DNA from: an uncultured Bacteroidales bacterium
GTDB lineage: Bacteria > Bacteroidota > Bacteroidia > Bacteroidales > ML635J-15
Assembly: GCA_905234755.1 (NCBI GenBank)
Contig: CAJOIT010000004.1
Coordinates: 1-64,000 of the forward strand
Length of the DNA stretch: 64,000 bases
Direction of reading: 5' to 3'
The notes below the pieces were generated by a model. The model saw only the letters and a program-made list of their open reading frames with translations, was not told where the DNA came from and made no database searches. Every line of letters begins with the position of its first letter. The first letter of the stretch is position 1. The translations under genes were made by a program, and so were the position numbers. Below are positions 16,424-27,663 of the stretch, piece after piece.

Positions 16424-19400
16424 TTATTCAACAACAATCTGCTCAACATAAACCCTGTCTGTGGTAATGATTCTTACAAAGTATGTACCCGGACGGAGGT
16501 CGTAGTTGAAGTTCATAGTGTCACCATCCATTACATTGATGTCGCGAGTTTCAACGAGAGCGCCACGAGCATCGATGAGCTGGTAGGTTGCGTCACCGCT
16601 AATGTTAGCGAAGTCGATGCTGAACATACCGTTGTTCGGGTTCGGGTAAACCGACATCGAACCTGAAATGTATTCATCAACTGCATCACTATTGGTGAAG
16701 GTTACATTAATGTTATGGTCAGCCGTGACATTGTAGAATGTGTACTGGAAGTCAACAACCTCATCGATAGCATTTACACCATCAACCATTACAGTAGCGA
16801 TGCGGTAACCAGCATTAGGTGTAATGGTGAATGTCTTATTTGCACCTTCAGCAACATATACTACACCACTTGGAGAAATAGTACCATTATTACCATTAGT
16901 TGCGATGATTGTGTAAGTTGTCGACGAACTAGCTGTGTATCTAACCGTAACCTCAACATTCTGTGCCGGCATTGTACCTGCGACAGTTGCCTGGTCTGCA
17001 GTGTAACCTGCGATTACAGGTGATGCAACAGAATAGTTTGCACCTGCAGCAAGAGTTGCTACATAATCAGGAGCTGCTGTAGAGTTATCGTCTGCGAATA
17101 CATAATGTATTGTCAAGGTGTAGGTGTCAACCGGATTAGCTGTGTATGTAACAGTAACCTCAACATTTTGTGCTGGCATTGTACCTGCAACTGTTGTCTG
17201 GTCAGCAGTGAAACCATCGATTACAGGAGATGCAACCGAATAGTTTGCACCAGCAGCAAGAGTTTCGGTATGATCCGGAGCTGCAGTTGTATTGTCAGCA
17301 AATACATAATGTATTGTCAAGGTGTAGGTTTCTGGAGCATTTTCTGTGTAGGTAACAGTAACCTCAACATTCTGTGCTGGCATTGTACCTGTAACTGTCA
17401 ATTGGTCAGCTGTGAAACCATCGATTACAGGAGATGCAACCGAATAAGTTTCACCTGCTTCGAGTGTTGCAGTGTAATCGGCAGCAGCAGTTGTGTTGTC
17501 TGCATATACATAATGTATTGTCAAGGTGTAGGTTTCTGGAGCGTTAACTGTGTACCTAACCGTAACTTCTAAATCCTGTGCCGGCATTGTGCCTGCAACT
17601 GTCAATTGATCAGCTGTGAAACCATCGATTACAGGAGATGCAACCGAATAATCTGCACCAGCAACAAGAGTTTCGGTATGATCCGGAGCAGCTGTTGCAT
17701 CGTTTTCGGCATATACATAATGTATTGTCAAGGTGTAGGTAGGTATTACCTCGAAAGTTGCATCGATAGTGTGGTTTACAATAACATTGGTGAAGGTGTA
17801 TACAGCATCATTGAGCTGTGAAGTAACATCTTCTTCATTTTCAGTGCCAGCATCAACTACTACGCTTGCAATCTGGTAACCTTCGTTAGCTACAATTTCG
17901 AATGCCTGCGTACCATTGTAAGGAACACTTACTATACCCGAAGGAGTGATTGTTCCGTTTTCACCTGCAGTTGCTGTAATTCTGCGCAAAGGCATAGTTT
18001 CAAATGTTGCAGCAATTGTATGATCATCAATTACATTTTCAAATGTATAGCTGAAAGTCGTAAGAACATTACCTGTTTCGATTTGTTCAACATTATCAAC
18101 CAATACGCTTGCGATAGCATAACCAGCATCAGCAGTAACCGTAAAGGTGATATTTGCGTTGTTACCAACAGAAATCTGACCATTCGGTGATATAGAACCG
18201 CCATTACCTGCTGTTGCAGTAATAATATGTTCTGCATCGAAGTGAGCTGCGATTGTGTGGTCTGCCTGAATATTTTCGAAAGTATAGGTATTGTTTACAA
18301 CCTGCGACAACTGGTCAACGCCATCAACCAAGAGGCTTGCAAGAGCAAAGCCAGCCATCGGAGTCATAGTGTATGTCTGAGATTCGCCTTCCAGAACTAT
18401 AACATCTCCTGCTGGAGCGATAGAACCGAAACCTGTAGCAGAGGCTGTGATTGTGTATGTACGGCAGTTAGGTGTAAATCTTTCTGCAACCAAAGATGGT
18501 CCAGCGAAGCTACCTGGCTCCGTACTACCAGCAACCTGTTCATCGTTGTAGAGTATTTCGAGATAAGCAGGACTGCTCATACCATCGGCATCATTAACAA
18601 CAACACGGTAGCACTGGTTTGCATCAACGCAAACATAGTCGTTAACCTCAATATTCCACTGCCAAGCTGTTGTTCTTTCAGCAACAACTTCATTTGTCAA
18701 AGTATTGGTAACAATCCAAGATTGTCCACCGCCTGTAGAATAGGAGTCTGTAAGAGCATGTATCCTAATAGTTGCATCGCCACTTGTAATAGTCATGCTT
18801 GCTGAGTTGTTGGAATCTGTTTCATCACCTGTAAGGTTAACACTTGCAACGATTGTGTATGTGTCAATTGCCGAAAGGTCAGCAGTCTGTGCGAATGTGT
18901 ATTCGTAAGTCTGAGCTGGCGCAACTGAAGTAGTAACAGTTTCGGTTACTGTAGTTCCGCCATTGATAGTGTACGAGACTTCGAAATTGCTAATAACACT
19001 ACCACCGTTGTTGAGGATGTTAATCTTGATTTGTTCTGCATTTGTCAATGCGCAAGTAGAGTAGTCGCCATGTGTAGGTGCTGTTATCTCAGTTATTGCA
19101 GCATCGGTGCTATTGTCAACATAAACAGAAACATCATCAAGGTCAAGTCTAAACATATCGGTGCAGTCATAGTGAACAAATGCAACATATATTGTTTGTC
19201 CAATATAATTCGACAAGTCAACATTACGCTCAAGCCAACCTGCACTAGGTATTGTTTCAGCAAGCAAAGTATCTGTGAAGCTAGCAACATCTGCTGTTGT
19301 TGTCGATACGCAAATCTTATATTTTTCTGAATACCATGCATTATCCTGACCGCCGATGAAATATGACATCTTTACTGTTCCCGACAATCCAGAAAGGTCG

Positions 19401-22400
19401 AGTGCCGGAGTAATAAGCCAGTTGTTTGGTGTCAATGCTACACTAGCATAAGAAGCTGATGTCATTATGTAAGAACCGCTATGGTTGCCAAGAGAACCAG
19501 AACCAGCAGTTACAGAAACCTGATACCACTGATTTCCATCACCGTCTTCGTCAACCAATGTCCAGCAGTCAATTCCGTTTTCAAAACCGTCATACCATGG
19601 GAAAGTTGATATTAGACTCTGACATGGAGTTGAGAAACTGATTGTTTCCGAATAACTGCTTACCTCGTCAACATCGCAAACAGCCTTAACTCTTACATAA
19701 TAGGTGTTAGATGGCGAGGTCGTCAATGTGTAGGTTGTTGATGTCAAGTTTTCAACGGCTGTCCAGTCGCCTGTTGTACCAATACTGTATTCCAAAATCC
19801 AATTGGTTGCAGTGTATCCTGTCCAAGTAATTGTTGCCGATGTACCTGTAACATCAGATGCTGCCAATTCGGCAGGTGCAGGGCAGTTTGCAAGGGTTGT
19901 AAATGTTGCGTGTGCCCATTCGCTGTTATCGTCAACAGCGCAGTTTGCGCGTACATATACATGATATGGGGTTTCTGCCGAAAGACCAGTAGCCGAATAA
20001 GTTGCATCTGTTACAGGAACAGCAGTTGCAGAAGCAAAATCCGTTACTTCTGTTGTAGAAACTATAACCTCCCAGTTTGTTGCATTACCGCGCTCTGTCC
20101 AAGCTATTACAGCCGAGTTGTTTGTCAACTCGCTTGTTACAGCGGCAAGGTCGCCAACTGCCGGACATGAAAGAGCATGTATGTCAATGTTATCGATTGC
20201 TGCAGGTGGCTGAGATCCGCCACTACCATCATTGCCCCAGAAGAATACCAAGTTGTAGTATCCTGCAGGAACATCAACAGTAAGATTCTGTGTTTGCCAT
20301 GTGGTAACTTGATTCATACTATAATTTCCGTCCAACGGAATCCATCCGTCAATAGGTACATTATATAGATAATACATACTAGTTGCTCCATTTGGCATCT
20401 GTCCTGGTGTAAATGTAACTGAAGAAGGAACTAACCCGGCACGAAGATAATCATAATATTCGCTTTCTCCGTTTGCTTTCCAATCAAACGAAACAACATA
20501 TTCGGAAGAATTTTCAAAATTAATCAGCCTACTTGCATAAACAAACGATGTATTACCTACATTGTAATTATATGTAGTACCATTAGTGTTATCCGAAATG
20601 TATAAACCATTACTTCCGCCATTGTTTGCATTAGTAGCCGTACCTATAAACCACTTGTTGGTCTGTGTTCCATTAGCAAATACCCAGCCTGCATTTTCGG
20701 TAGCATCCTCAAAGTTGCAGGTATAAGGCAAAGTTGCAGGAACGCGCTCGGTTGTAAAGTTAACGCTTGCAATAGACTGGCTAACAGAGCCACCGCAATC
20801 CGACTGGATTGTAACGGTGTAATCGGTATCAGGTTCAAGACCTGCAAGAGCGTAAGTAATAACATTACCATTAACAGTTACACCTGTCTCGGTTAGAGCA
20901 ACAGGCGAACCGCCGTTTACCGTCATGTTCCATGCAGTTTCTTCTGCTCCACGAGTCCAGCTTAAGGTTGCGGAATTGTAGGTAACATTAGTAGCAGAAA
21001 GGTTTGCTACAACGACACAAGAATTAATAGTCTGACAAACCGATTCGGAGAAATCCGATTCGCTGCCTTCGCGGCAAATGGTCTTAACCTTGTAGCAGTA
21101 GTTACCTGCTTCAAGACCTTCGTCGGTGTATGATGTAGTTGTTGCAGGAAGAGTAACAAGTTCTGCATCGTTCTTATATACTACTACGCTAGATGAAGCA
21201 GCTTGATAGTTCATAGTTATGTCATCAACATAGAAGCAGTCGTCATTACTGTTAACAGAACCGTCTTTCTTATATTTCCACATAAAAGTATGAGAACCTG
21301 CAGGAACATCATAATTAAAATGACTAAAAGATGTACTGTTTACAATCCTATCACCCTGCTGTTCTCCATCAATATAGAATGTTCCGTAGTCCCAATCAGA
21401 AGAAACAGATGTTTGTTCTGAAGAAACACGACCATAGAACGACAAGGTTCCATCAGAAGGATAATTGACTGTAATACTTATAGATGATGTTGAAGAACCA
21501 ATATTATAGTTTCCACTCTTAATACTATGAGAACCACCATTTGCGGCAGCAGTTGTTATTACCCATGGATAAGTTGCGTCATTTGAATATGTAAACGGAC
21601 CGCCAGCAATAGCATCTCTTTCAAAGTCATCAGTAAAATCAGTTTCAACTGTTGGCAGATTATCCTGAACATTCCACGAAACAACTATATTGTTGTCGTT
21701 TACAACTTCTGTTGCAAGGTTTGTAGGAGCAACGCAGTTTTCCCAAGTTGTGAACGAGCTTTCCATCCATGCGCTGTAGCTTCCGTCGCAGTCGGTGCGT
21801 ACATACCAGTAATAGGTAGTTTCTCCAACAACGGTAGCGCTTGCCGAAGCAGTAGTAACTGTTGTGTAGTCGCTTGCTGTGAGAGCATCAAGACCTGCTG
21901 GAGTCATCTGTGTTGTCGAGCAGTAGAAGTTCCAAGCAGTTGTTCCTTCTGCAGGAGTCCACGAGCAGTTTACATTGGTTGTAGAAGTCTGTTCTGCAAC
22001 CAAAGCCGATGGAGCAGCACATGATTCAACTGTTATATTAGCATTGTAAAGCTGTTCTGCACCATTTTCTGCAGTTACCTTATAGATAACGGTAGTATCG
22101 GCAGTAGTCATAAACCACTGGAAATAGTTAGGAGGAGTAATAAAGTTGTCAGCGAACTGCTGTTGTATTGTTGCATTAGCATCGTTGAGAACGATTGTCT
22201 GTCCGATAACAACAGGAGCGGTAGCACCTGCGCGGAGTTCAACCGAAATAGTGTGGGCATCGTTGTCAACTGCACATATAGCATCGCCCTGAGCTGTAGA
22301 TGCAGCATACGAGAGAATGGTGTTGTCTGACGATGTCTCGCGAACGACAACATTGTCGATACCATAGTAAACTGTTGAAGAAGCAGATGCCAATACCGAG

Positions 22401-25400
22401 AATTTCAGAGCAAGCTTTGCACCTTCAGGAACAGTATTAGGCACTACGTATGAGAATGATATTGATGCAGAAGCAAATGCGACATCTGTCAGATTTACGA
22501 AACTATTACCATTCATATATCCGAGTTTCACAGCAGCATTTGTTGAACTGCTTGTCCTAGCAACAAATGATACGGTTCTACTTGCATAACCACCTTCAAC
22601 AGGAGGCAACATAACAATATTGTCATTGCCGTATGTTGCCATATTTGTATTATTAGAAGCAATTGCAAACAGATAATTTACATCTGCACCGCTCATAGGA
22701 GCGTATGATGTATAATTGCATACATGCGGAGCGTATGCCGTGTTAGTACCATTATAAATATAAGACCAGCAATCAGCCATTACACCAGCGGTAGAATAAG
22801 TTGTTGCAGTGTAGTCGGTGAATGTTTCAGTGAATGGAACAGCCATATCACCGCAATCGGTACGGAACTGTGATGAAACCCAATCAGACTGGTCGTCATC
22901 TGCACAGTTTGCGCGGACATATACATAATAAGGTGTATTGGCGGTAAGACCAGTTGCATTAAATGTAGCTGCTGTTACATCATTCATTGTTGCAGTAGCA
23001 GGGTCATCGAGTGCTGTTGCAGAAACGACTACCTGCCATGCATCCTGAGCATCATCGTTGAGAGTCCATGTAATTTCTGCTGAGTTTGTTGTAGTGTTTG
23101 CCACTTCAATTTCATTTACGCGCATACATGTTGGAGGAGCCAATACCTGCAATGTGTAATCCTCATAAATCGTATAATACACATTACTGAGGCAAGGAGA
23201 AGGATTTCCACTTATCATATAGCTGTCAAACTGAGAATCTGCACCACCAATACGCATTCTATAACTTCCTTCTGGAGTAGTTACAGGAATATCAAACGAA
23301 GCTTCAAGTGTAGTCGGACTTGCAGAAGAAGATGTTCCCCTATAAACAATTTCATCTTCTGTAAATTGGACATCATTGTTCCAGTTTACCCAGATTATTG
23401 TTCCGTATGTATATCCTGTAGCATATGTAATGTTTATGGTTGCTGTCTCTGAAGCCTGTACCGCACCGACCTGTGCTGTATAGTTTCCATAATAAGGACT
23501 TGAAGTCGGATGGGTATTGTTGTTTACAACATTAGCACCAGTTCCAAAGGTTACATTGGTGATACCACTGCCGTCAACAGATGTTGGAGATGGAACACAC
23601 ATTCCTGTGTAGAATGTAGTATTTGTCCATCCTGTTGCATTTTCACAAGCCGACTGAACATATACATAATAGGTAGTATTTTCTGTAAGACCTGTCAAAT
23701 CCAAAGTCATAGCGTTGACTTCATCGTCGAATACATCTGCTGTTGCGGTCATATCAGTCATTGCAGTTGACGAAACCTTAACCAAATATGAGGTTTCGAG
23801 GTAACGCTGTTCCCATGTAAGTGTTGCGCCACTAGTAGTTATAGGATTAGCAACAACAGCCGCTGGATTCGGGCAAGCGTTCGGGTCGTTTATTATTGTA
23901 ACCGTCCACTCCTGAGTGCTTTCGTCCTCTGCTGTAACCGTATAGGTAACAGGGGTTGCAAAATTTATTGCAGAATCGCTTACAGGATATATTGTTGCCT
24001 GCGGCGAAACTGTAATAGTCGGAGTTATGTTGTTTGCAAAGTCGTAGTTCCAAGCTGCGTAAGCCAAAACCGTATGGTTTTCGGGATTGATTACCGACTC
24101 GCCCTGCTGTCCGCTGAAAGAGAATGACAAAATATCCTTAGCCGACGAAGCAGTAGCAACCTTGCTAACATTAACAGTCCATTCCTTAGTTGTTGTTCCA
24201 TCTTCAGCAGTTACAGTATAAGTAACAGGTCCAGTGAAATCCTGAGCAACACCGCTTGCAGGAGCTATTGTTGCATAGTCGGAAATTGCGATTGTAGGAA
24301 CAAGTCCGTTTAGGCTTTCTGTTTGATAAGAAACCACGCTGGTAACTGTTGCATTCTCGCTATCTATAACAGCAACTTCTGCATCCTCGGCAAACGAGAA
24401 TGCTGTGATTTCTGCAGCGGAAGATTTCTCTCTTAGTTTGAAATTATCAAAATAGAGATACCATCCATCCAAACCTCCTGCTGGAATATGCATTGCAATA
24501 TAAACTGTTCCATGGTAATCATCTATGTCCACTTCCTTAGGCTCATAAGTTGTATTACTTACTGTTTCCAGATCCTTCAGTACTACAGTAAAATCTTCTG
24601 GCGAATATCCAGTAGTAGAAAGCACAACCCTATAATCATTGGGTTCTCCTGAACTATATGCCATTACATCATAACTAAACAAATAACTACCATTAAGTTC
24701 GAATGCAGGGAGAATCAAATAGTCATTATTATTTCCGTTGTTATAATCAGTATATATTCTTACTGCATTACTATACGACTGCCAATAATCACCATCGTTA
24801 TTCCCGTCAATAACACCCCAGCAAGGAGGTAAATCTGGAGCTGTTACCGATGCAAAATCCTCTTGCCATGGGAAATCAGATATAGCATCGCAAGCAGTTC
24901 TAAATGTAGCATCAGCTGACCATTCGCTATATTCGTCACCAGCACAAGCAGAACGAACCTTTATAGTATATTCGGTATTTGAAGTAAGTCCAGTAAGATT
25001 TATAGGTTTTGCATCAACAGATACAATTTCTCCATCACCGAGCTGGTACTGCCATGAGGTTGCAGGTGTTACATCTGTCCATGAAATTGATGCAGTTGTT
25101 GTTTCAACATCAGCAACAGTAACATTACTCGGAGCTACGCATGATGGTATTTCGTACACTTCAATGTCATCAATATGAACATAAGCAGATGAAGTCGCAT
25201 GATACGAACGGAAAGCTATCGCCTCTGCATCTGCAGGGACTTCACTCATATATACAGTATACTGCTGATATGTTGTAGTAAGATCTGTTATTGTTTGTAC
25301 TTCTGTAAATTCGCCATTCTTTATATAACCAACCTGGAACGACTGTGGCTTCGTGCTGTAGTACCTTGCCCAGAATGATACCTGCATGGTATTTATGTCG

Positions 25401-27370
25401 TTCATAGGTGACATTGCAATAATATTTTCGGGTTGATTAGAATAATAAGTGTACATCCTCAGAGACTTTGATGAACCATTATGTCCATAGGTCGTACTGT
25501 TATAAGCACATGGATATGTATAATTACCAGATGTATATGCAACAATCCGAGTCCAACAATCTGGAACAGCGTAATTATCAAAGCTCTCGAAATCCACTGT
25601 ATAAGGGATAGACTGTGCGTCACAATAAGTAGAAAATGCCGCTTTAGTCCATCTGCTTTCTTCGGTATCGCTACATATAGACTTTACATATACATCGTAT
25701 GCAGTATTTGCGTTTAGACCACTCAATGAGCAAGTTGGAGTTGTTTCAACAGAAACTGCAGTACCTGCAGTTTCTACATCGAATCCAGCAGGACCATATT
25801 TTACGCCCCATGCAGTTTCACTTCCAACAGGAACCCAATTTATGACAGCAGAAGATGCCGTGAGACTGGTTGCCACAACATCAGAAACTTTAAAGCACAC
25901 ATTACCACTAGGAGCAATTCCGAGTTGAATGTTGTTATGGTATTTGTTATAAGTCTTGTTTCCAGAGAATGATGTTACATCACTAACACTTGGTGTATAG
26001 GAATCACTATAGTACATAATTGAAGTGTAATCATTGCCTGTACTTGTGTACCTGAAAGTATAGGAAGAACCAGGATAACCGTTAGTCGGGTCGAACATAC
26101 AAATCAAAAGATTGTCGTTACCATTGTATTCAAATGGAGTTGTAAGATCTAATGTAATCCAACCAGCACCATCTGCGCCAAACGGACCTTCATAAACCAA
26201 AGTTGCATCATCAAGAGAAACCATATCGGTATTACTTGCAAACGATGATTTAGTCGTGTGTTTCATATACAATCTTATTCCTTCCATTGAGAATGAAGAT
26301 GTATAAGTGTAATAAAATGCGACAGAGGATATAGTTCCTGCCATCTCGATGTCGTCTGGTGTATAAATCTGCTGAGAAAGTGAGTAATTATAGTATGTAT
26401 TTACTGGTACATAATAACCTGTACCCGTACCATCACCAATAGTTATCACATGGAAAACCGGTTCCGGAGTCGTAAACGAAACGGCCTGCGACCATACGCT
26501 ATTGTCATCGCCACCGCAATTAGCGCGTACATATACATAATAGGTAGTGTTTGCGGATAGACCAGTCAAGGTATATGGACTAGTAACATTGGCAATAACA
26601 TTTTCAGGAACAGGATCTGAACTTGCCAATGCATTCAAGGCTGTAGCATTTAGAGCTGCAGTATAATATATTAAGGTATATGACTCTTCATTTGTTCCCT
26701 GTGGTTCCCACGAAACAGTAGCGCTATTCGGAGTTTCGGCTACTGCAGAAACATTAACAGGAGTCAAGCATGTCATCGGGAAACCCGAGATCACAACGTT
26801 GTCGATATTCGAAGCAACGCTTGCACCTTCAGCACCAGACATCGTAAGTTTGAACCAAACTTCATTACTGCCGTTCAATGCGCTAATCGACGAGAAGTCG
26901 GCAGTCTGGGCCGTAAATGTCGTTTCTGTAAAACCAGTAATTGCTGTTGCTGCAGGAGCATCCGTAAAGGTCGTTCCGTTTGTACTATACGACCAAACAT
27001 AGTCGGTATAACCATGATAAGTCATATTAGGATGACCACGTAGATCGTATGAAATCGAAATGCTTCGGAACGGCGCAGCCGAAATCTTAAAGACTATCGA
27101 ACCTCCAGCCTGTCCACTCACCTGCAACGACTTGGTATCGTCCGTATCGCCACAGAGAGAAGTGTTCGAATTGTTAGTTCCTGAAGCCGAAACCGTACCC
27201 TCCGAAGAGAAACTACAGTCCGATGCCGAAATCATATCCGACACACATGTGACATCAGTAACATTGGCCGGGAACTTCCACACCGCAATGTTTTCCTGTG
27301 CCACAAGCTTACCGCCTAAGCTGGTAAGCAACCACAAAATGGCCATTGTAGCCAATAGAAATTTTCTCAT
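16424..27370 (-). CDS. Giant multidomain T9SS adhesin (Fn3, cleaved-adhesin, GEVED, DUF5018, MucBP)
   Basis: The 3648-aa protein has a signal peptide (MRKFLLATMAILWLLTSLGG...VAQ). Fibronectin type III domains recur through the chain (about 200-300, 495-580, 740-825 and later). Between them lie cleaved-adhesin/MAM-like jelly rolls like those of Porphyromonas gingipains and HagA (about 585-740, 830-980, others later; FPWQEDF, FPWYDGFENG). Two DUF5018-like domains lie at about 985-1150 and a GEVED domain at about 1250-1400. Near the end come three divergent InlB-type repeats (about 2975-3214), four MucBP-like repeats (about 3215-3484) and one more InlB-type repeat. A T9SS type A sorting domain closes the protein (last ~79 residues; VYPNPNNGMFSIDF). 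It should be exported and anchored on the cell surface, with adhesion or glycan binding as the likely role. No catalytic domain was seen. The gene is monocistronic with a ~124-base leader. Confidence 0.9.
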   Translation of the reverse strand: MRKFLLATMAILWLLTSLGGKLVAQENIAVWKFPANVTDVTCVSDMISASDCSFSSEGTVSASGTNNSNTSLCGDTDDTKSLQVSGQAGGSIVFKISAAPFRSISISYDLRGHPNMTYHGYTDYVWSYSTNGTTFTDAPAATAITGFTETTFTAQTADFSSISALNGSNEVWFKLTMSGAEGASVASNIDNVVISGFPMTCLTPVNVSAVAETPNSATVSWEPQGTNEESYTLIYYTAALNATALNALASSDPVPENVIANVTSPYTLTGLSANTTYYVYVRANCGGDDNSVWSQAVSFTTPEPVFHVITIGDGTGTGYYVPVNTYYNYSLSQQIYTPDDIEMAGTISSVAFYYTYTSSFSMEGIRLYMKHTTKSSFASNTDMVSLDDATLVYEGPFGADGAGWITLDLTTPFEYNGNDNLLICMFDPTNGYPGSSYTFRYTSTGNDYTSIMYYSDSYTPSVSDVTSFSGNKTYNKYHNNIQLGIAPSGNVCFKVSDVVATSLTASSAVINWVPVGSETAWGVKYGPAGFDVETAGTAVSVETTPTCSLSGLNANTAYDVYVKSICSDTEESRWTKAAFSTYCDAQSIPYTVDFESFDNYAVPDCWTRIVAYTSGNYTYPCAYNSTTYGHNGSSKSLRMYTYYSNQPENIIAMSPMNDINTMQVSFWARYYSTKPQSFQVGYIKNGEFTEVQTITDLTTTYQQYTVYMSEVPADAEAIAFRSYHATSSAYVHIDDIEVYEIPSCVAPSNVTVADVETTTASISWTDVTPATSWQYQLGDGEIVSVDAKPINLTGLTSNTEYTIKVRSACAGDEYSEWSADATFRTACDAISDFPWQEDFASVTAPDLPPCWGVIDGNNDGDYWQSYSNAVRIYTDYNNGNNNDYLILPAFELNGSYLFSYDVMAYSSGEPNDYRVVLSTTGYSPEDFTVVLKDLETVSNTTYEPKEVDIDDYHGTVYIAMHIPAGGLDGWYLYFDNFKLREKSSAAEITAFSFAEDAEVAVIDSENATVTSVVSYQTESLNGLVPTIAISDYATIAPASGVAQDFTGPVTYTVTAEDGTTTKEWTVNVSKVATASSAKDILSFSFSGQQGESVINPENHTVLAYAAWNYDFANNITPTITVSPQATIYPVSDSAINFATPVTYTVTAEDESTQEWTVTIINDPNACPNPAAVVANPITTSGATLTWEQRYLETSYLVKVSSTAMTDMTATADVFDDEVNAMTLDLTGLTENTTYYVYVQSACENATGWTNTTFYTGMCVPSPTSVDGSGITNVTFGTGANVVNNNTHPTSSPYYGNYTAQVGAVQASETATINITYATGYTYGTIIWVNWNNDVQFTEDEIVYRGTSSSASPTTLEASFDIPVTTPEGSYRMRIGGADSQFDSYMISGNPSPCLSNVYYTIYEDYTLQVLAPPTCMRVNEIEVANTTTNSAEITWTLNDDAQDAWQVVVSATALDDPATATMNDVTAATFNATGLTANTPYYVYVRANCADDDQSDWVSSQFRTDCGDMAVPFTETFTDYTATTYSTAGVMADCWSYIYNGTNTAYAPHVCNYTSYAPMSGADVNYLFAIASNNTNMATYGNDNIVMLPPVEGGYASRTVSFVARTSSSTNAAVKLGYMNGNSFVNLTDVAFASASISFSYVVPNTVPEGAKLALKFSVLASASSTVYYGIDNVVVRETSSDNTILSYAASTAQGDAICAVDNDAHTISVELRAGATAPVVIGQTIVLNDANATIQQQFADNFITPPNYFQWFMTTADTTVIYKVTAENGAEQLYNANITVESCAAPSALVAEQTSTTNVNCSWTPAEGTTAWNFYCSTTQMTPAGLDALTASDYTTVTTASASATVVGETTYYWYVRTDCDGSYSAWMESSFTTWENCVAPTNLATEVVNDNNIVVSWNVQDNLPTVETDFTDDFERDAIAGGPFTYSNDATYPWVITTAAANGGSHSIKSGNYNIGSSTSSISITVNYPSDGTLSFYGRVSSEQTSVSSDWDYGTFYIDGEQQGDRIVNSTSFSHFNYDVPAGSHTFMWKYKKDGSVNSNDDCFYVDDITMNYQAASSSVVVYKNDAELVTLPATTTSYTDEGLEAGNYCYKVKTICREGSESDFSESVCQTINSCVVVANLSATNVTYNSATLSWTRGAEETAWNMTVNGGSPVALTETGVTVNGNVITYALAGLEPDTDYTVTIQSDCGGSVSQSIASVNFTTERVPATLPYTCNFEDATENAGWVFANGTQTNKWFIGTATNANNGGSNGLYISDNTNGTTYNYNVGNTSFVYASRLINFENSSEYVVSFDWKANGESEYYDYLRAGLVPSSVTFTPGQMPNGATSMYYLYNVPIDGWIPLDGNYSMNQVTTWQTQNLTVDVPAGYYNLVFFWGNDGSGGSQPPAAIDNIDIHALSCPAVGDLAAVTSELTNNSAVIAWTERGNATNWEVIVSTTEVTDFASATAVPVTDATYSATGLSAETPYHVYVRANCAVDDNSEWAHATFTTLANCPAPAELAASDVTGTSATITWTGYTATNWILEYSIGTTGDWTAVENLTSTTYTLTTSPSNTYYVRVKAVCDVDEVSSYSETISFSTPCQSLISTFPWYDGFENGIDCWTLVDEDGDGNQWYQVSVTAGSGSLGNHSGSYIMTSASYASVALTPNNWLITPALDLSGLSGTVKMSYFIGGQDNAWYSEKYKICVSTTTADVASFTDTLLAETIPSAGWLERNVDLSNYIGQTIYVAFVHYDCTDMFRLDLDDVSVYVDNSTDAAITEITAPTHGDYSTCALTNAEQIKINILNNGGSVISNFEVSYTINGGTTVTETVTTSVAPAQTYEYTFAQTADLSAIDTYTIVASVNLTGDETDSNNSASMTITSGDATIRIHALTDSYSTGGGQSWIVTNTLTNEVVAERTTAWQWNIEVNDYVCVDANQCYRVVVNDADGMSSPAYLEILYNDEQVAGSTEPGSFAGPSLVAERFTPNCRTYTITASATGFGSIAPAGDVIVLEGESQTYTMTPMAGFALASLLVDGVDQLSQVVNNTYTFENIQADHTIAAHFDAEHIITATAGNGGSISPNGQISVGNNANITFTVTADAGYAIASVLVDNVEQIETGNVLTTFSYTFENVIDDHTIAATFETMPLRRITATAGENGTITPSGIVSVPYNGTQAFEIVANEGYQIASVVVDAGTENEEDVTSQLNDAVYTFTNVIVNHTIDATFEVIPTYTLTIHYVYAENDATAAPDHTETLVAGADYSVASPVIDGFTADQLTVAGTMPAQDLEVTVRYTVNAPETYTLTIHYVYADNTTAAADYTATLEAGETYSVASPVIDGFTADQLTVTGTMPAQNVEVTVTYTENAPETYTLTIHYVFADNTTAAPDHTETLAAGANYSVASPVIDGFTADQTTVAGTMPAQNVEVTVTYTANPVDTYTLTIHYVFADDNSTAAPDYVATLAAGANYSVASPVIAGYTADQATVAGTMPAQNVEVTVRYTASSSTTYTIIATNGNNGTISPSGVVYVAEGANKTFTITPNAGYRIATVMVDGVNAIDEVVDFQYTFYNVTADHNINVTFTNSDAVDEYISGSMSVYPNPNNGMFSIDFANISGDATYQLIDARGALVETRDINVMDGDTMNFNYDLRPGTYFVRIITTDRVYVEQIVVE
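16924..17740. repeat. Four near-identical tandem repeats encoding MucBP-like domains
   Basis: The word TACATAATGTATTGTCAAGG occurs at 17099, 17303, 17507 and 17714, giving unit lengths of 204, 204 and 207 bp (68-69 aa). The encoded units (TYTLTIHYVYAD..., SVASPVIDGFTADQ, GTMPAQ) are MucBP-like. DNA identity between units is high, suggesting recent duplication or recombination and a copy number that may vary. Confidence 0.85.
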
Positions 27371-27493
27371 ATACTATAAATTTAAAATTATATTCAATCT
27401 TTGCAAACAACAGACACACAATCGCTTACAAATGCGAAATCTGACAAATGCCGCTATTTGACACTGTTTACTTCTACACAAATTTTACCGATT

Positions 27494-27501
27494 CAAAGGT
27501 A
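27494..27501 (-). promoter_or_regulatory. -7 promoter element of the giant adhesin
   Basis: The minus strand reads TACCTTTG, 123 bases upstream of ATG 27370. This is the longest leader among the units in the window. Confidence 0.5.
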
Positions 27502-27629
27502 TGAATGATTTTTGAAAGATTGCCTAAACAGACTTTATATTATAAGTCAAGGAAATATTTTTAGATATATAACAATAATTTATATACTAATTATGCATTT
27601 GCAATAATGATTTGCCCGTTTGAAAAATA

Positions 27630-27653
27630 AGAGATTTTGCGCGCAACATCTCT
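27630..27653. promoter_or_regulatory. 24-bp near-perfect palindrome, candidate operator
   Basis: AGAGATTTTGCG (27630-27641) is followed by CGCAACATCTCT (27642-27653). The halves are inverted copies with one mismatch. There is no loop and no T run, so it resembles a dimeric protein-binding site more than a terminator. It lies about 130 bases upstream of the adhesin promoter. Confidence 0.35.
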
Positions 27654-27663
27654 GCAATTATGT

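Noticed and set aside
16924..17740. Regular repeats as a possible CRISPR array
   Set aside because: The units are about 204 bp, are in frame and encode MucBP-like domains.
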